Shown here: piece after piece, positions 32,503-33,665 of the stretch | How positions within the stretch are numbered: position 1 is the first letter of the stretch | Layout of the letters: each line of letters begins with the position of its first letter | Origin: an uncultured Saprospiraceae bacterium | GTDB lineage: Bacteria > Bacteroidota > Bacteroidia > Chitinophagales > Saprospiraceae | Reading direction: 5' to 3' | NCBI GenBank assembly: GCA_937974625.1 | Contig: CALJVJ010000321.1 | Span: 1-33,665, forward strand | DNA: 33,665 nucleotides | Notes under the pieces: model-generated | What the model was told of the DNA's origin: nothing | Database searches by the model: none | What the model saw: the letters and a program-made list of their open reading frames with translations, nothing else | Position numbers and translations under genes: made by a program

Positions 32503-32517
32503 AAAATTAAAATTCTT

Positions 32518-32778
32518 ATGTCAGAAGAAAGAAATTTAAGAAAAACAAGAGTTGGTTTAGTAATTAGCTCTAAAATGGATAAATCCATTACCGTTTCTAT
32601 TGAACGGAAAATTCAGCACCCTATTTATGGGAAATCATTGAAGCGTTCAAAGAAATTTGTAGCGCATGATGAAGAAAATTCCTGCAATGAAGGTGATACT
32701 GTAAAAATCATGGAGACGCGCCCAATCAGTAAGCGTAAAAAGTGGCGTTTAGTTGAAGTTATTTCAAGAGCGAAGTAA
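32518..32778 (+). CDS. rpsQ: Small ribosomal subunit protein uS17
   Basis: uS17 binds the 5' domain of 16S rRNA and is a primary assembly protein. The 86-residue form starts at the ATG at 32518 ([20 protein letters not shown]); a TTG at 32494 would add eight residues from the end of the spacer hairpin and is unlikely. It has [20 protein letters not shown] and the C-terminal [14 protein letters not shown]. Length is typical. Confidence 0.98.
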   Translation: MSEERNLRKTRVGLVISSKMDKSITVSIERKIQHPIYGKSLKRSKKFVAHDEENSCNEGDTVKIMETRPISKRKKWRLVEVISRAK

Positions 32779-32906
32779 AATTACGAGTTGCTTTGTTTCG
32801 AATGGCAGGTTTTTTTCTCCATCTTCGATACAATGAATTCACTTGTAATACTAAATATTTTTCTTTTAAAAGCGGTGGTTTATTCCACAAGGATAAAGAA
32901 AGTGTA

Positions 32907-33272
32907 ATGATACAACAAGAATCAAGATTAAAAGTAGCGGATAATAGTGGTGCGAAAGAAGTACTATGTATTCGTGTATTGGGTGGCTCGAAGCGTCGCT
33001 ATGCATCCATTGGAGACGAAATCGTTTGCACCGTAAAGGATGCATCTCCTGGTGGTTTGAAAAAAGGTACTGTTTCTAAAGCAGTTATCGTTAGAACCAG
33101 AAAAGAGATTCGTAGAAAAGACGGTTCTTATGTCCGTTTTGATGATAACGCAGTTGTTTTATTAAATGCTGGTGGAGAACCTAGAGGAACTCGTATTTTC
33201 GGACCTGTAGCAAGAGAATTAAGAGATAAGGATTATATGAGAATTGTTTCATTAGCTCCAGAAGTACTTTAA
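32907..33272 (+). CDS. rplN: Large ribosomal subunit protein uL14
   Basis: uL14 is a conserved 50S protein at the subunit interface and the binding site of the silencing factor RsfS. The 121-residue form starts at the ATG at 32907 ([22 protein letters not shown]), the universal start of the family. An in-frame start at 32793 would add 38 residues of translated spacer. Motifs [21 protein letters not shown] and [16 protein letters not shown] are intact. Spacing to the previous gene is 128 nt. Confidence 0.98.
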   Translation: MIQQESRLKVADNSGAKEVLCIRVLGGSKRRYASIGDEIVCTVKDASPGGLKKGTVSKAVIVRTRKEIRRKDGSYVRFDDNAVVLLNAGGEPRGTRIFGPVARELRDKDYMRIVSLAPEVL

Positions 33273-33280
33273 GTCTACTA

Positions 33281-33432
33281 ATTTTGAATGTTGAATTTTA
33301 AATTTTGAATGTTGAAAAACGATATTTCAGAATTATAATTAGATTCACATTTGATAAGATAGAATAAGAATTTTGTTCATTTAGTTGCCTAGTGTAATTT
33401 TATTCAAAATTCAATCATTCAAAATTCAAAAT
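33281..33432 (+). repeat. Inverted heptanucleotide arrays between rplN and rplX
   Basis: The left array (33281-33315) is five consecutive 7-nt words: ATTTTGA, ATGTTGA, ATTTTAA, ATTTTGA, ATGTTGA. The right array (about 33402-33432) has complementary TCAAAAT and TCAATCAT words. They flank a loop of about 85 nt and could pair to form a long stem across the spacer. Confidence 0.8.
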
Positions 33433-33443
33433 TAAATTTAGCG

Positions 33444-33665
33444 ATGGCTAATACTAAATCAAAAAAGTCTCCAAAGTTGAATATCAAAAAAGGAGATAGA
33501 GTACTTGTAATTGCAGGTGCAGACAAAGGAGTTGAAGGCGAAGTGCTGGAAATCTTCTCTGGAAAGCAACGAGCAATTGTTGATCAAGTAAATATTGTTA
33601 AAAAACATACCAAGCCTACTCAGGATAATCCTGGAGGAATCAATGAGGTTCCTGCTCCGGTTCAC
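33444..33665 (+). CDS. rplX: Large ribosomal subunit protein uL24 (partial, runs off the window)
   Basis: uL24 is an assembly-initiating 50S protein near the tunnel exit. Only the first 74 codons are in the window. The KOW motif is visible in IKKGDRVLVIAGADKGVEG, followed by EVLEIFSGKQRAIVDQVNIVKKH. A Lys/Ser-rich N-terminal extension (MANTKSKKSPKLN) precedes it. The ATG at 33444 lies 11 nt after the end of the heptad array in the spacer. The gene order rplN-rplX matches the spc part of the cluster. Confidence 0.96.
   Translation, partial: MANTKSKKSPKLNIKKGDRVLVIAGADKGVEGEVLEIFSGKQRAIVDQVNIVKKHTKPTQDNPGGINEVPAPVH

Noticed and set aside
32793-32906. N-terminal extension of uL14
   Set aside because: Homologues start at MIQQESRL; the extension would be translated spacer with atypical residues.
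1-33665. A mobile element, phage or defence system
   Set aside because: No transposase, integrase, restriction, toxin-antitoxin or phage-like protein was seen; the gene content is envelope, exported and ribosomal.

Overview
The window is a chromosomal segment of an AT-rich Bacteroidota bacterium, most likely of the Saprospiria or a nearby class. Four things point there: type IX secretion (T9SS) C-terminal sorting domains on two large exported proteins; promoters of the Bacteroidota form TAnnTTTG with an upstream TTG about 20 nt away; an ftsX - DUF3098 - uppP cluster; and a str/S10 ribosomal cluster with no tuf gene between fusA and rpsJ. Species assignment is inference. I saw no rRNA, tRNA, CRISPR array, insertion sequence or phage gene.

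Layout. Positions 1-2555 hold envelope and division genes: a possible upstream gene tail, ftsX, a DUF3098 membrane protein and uppP. Positions 3028-8373 encode a 1781-residue secreted M36 (fungalysin-type) metalloprotease with seven tandem cadherin/Ig-like repeats and a T9SS signal. It converges on tsaD (minus strand) across a hairpin-rich spacer. Next come a bactofilin, a TerC-family membrane protein, a small exported protein of unknown function and a TlpA-like thioredoxin lipoprotein, most followed by clear intrinsic terminators. Positions 13648-14627 form a gene-poor gap with a strong orphan minus-strand terminator, an unexplained hairpin and a possible 57-residue ORF. Positions 14628-22519 carry a VOC protein, an exported thioredoxin-fold protein with a CHYC motif, a TMTC-like glycosyltransferase/TPR membrane protein (minus strand), a predicted outer-membrane barrel, and a two-gene unit of a T9SS-exported CotH-kinase-like protein and a beta-propeller-like lipoprotein.

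From 22726 to the end lies the translation cluster: rpsL, rpsG, fusA, then rpsJ, rplC, rplD, rplW, rplB, rpsS, rplV, rpsC, rplP, rpmC, rpsQ, rplN and the start of rplX. The str and S10 parts each have a good Bacteroidota promoter and a structured leader, and a terminator-like hairpin separates them.

The most unusual feature is not a gene. Spacers between the ribosomal genes, normally a few bases, are 62-266 nt here, and several are built from short words repeated every 7-8 nt and arranged as inverted arrays, so the transcript could fold into long hairpins. The words differ from spacer to spacer while the architecture is shared, and similar material occurs before non-ribosomal genes. A second oddity is a Gly/Arg-rich (RGG-like) tail on ribosomal protein uS3, encoded by a near-perfect 36-nt tandem repeat. 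I found no clear new multi-gene system such as a defence island or biosynthetic cluster. The candidates worth testing are the spacer hairpins, the uS3 tail, the orphan terminator and the exported adhesive/protease proteins.
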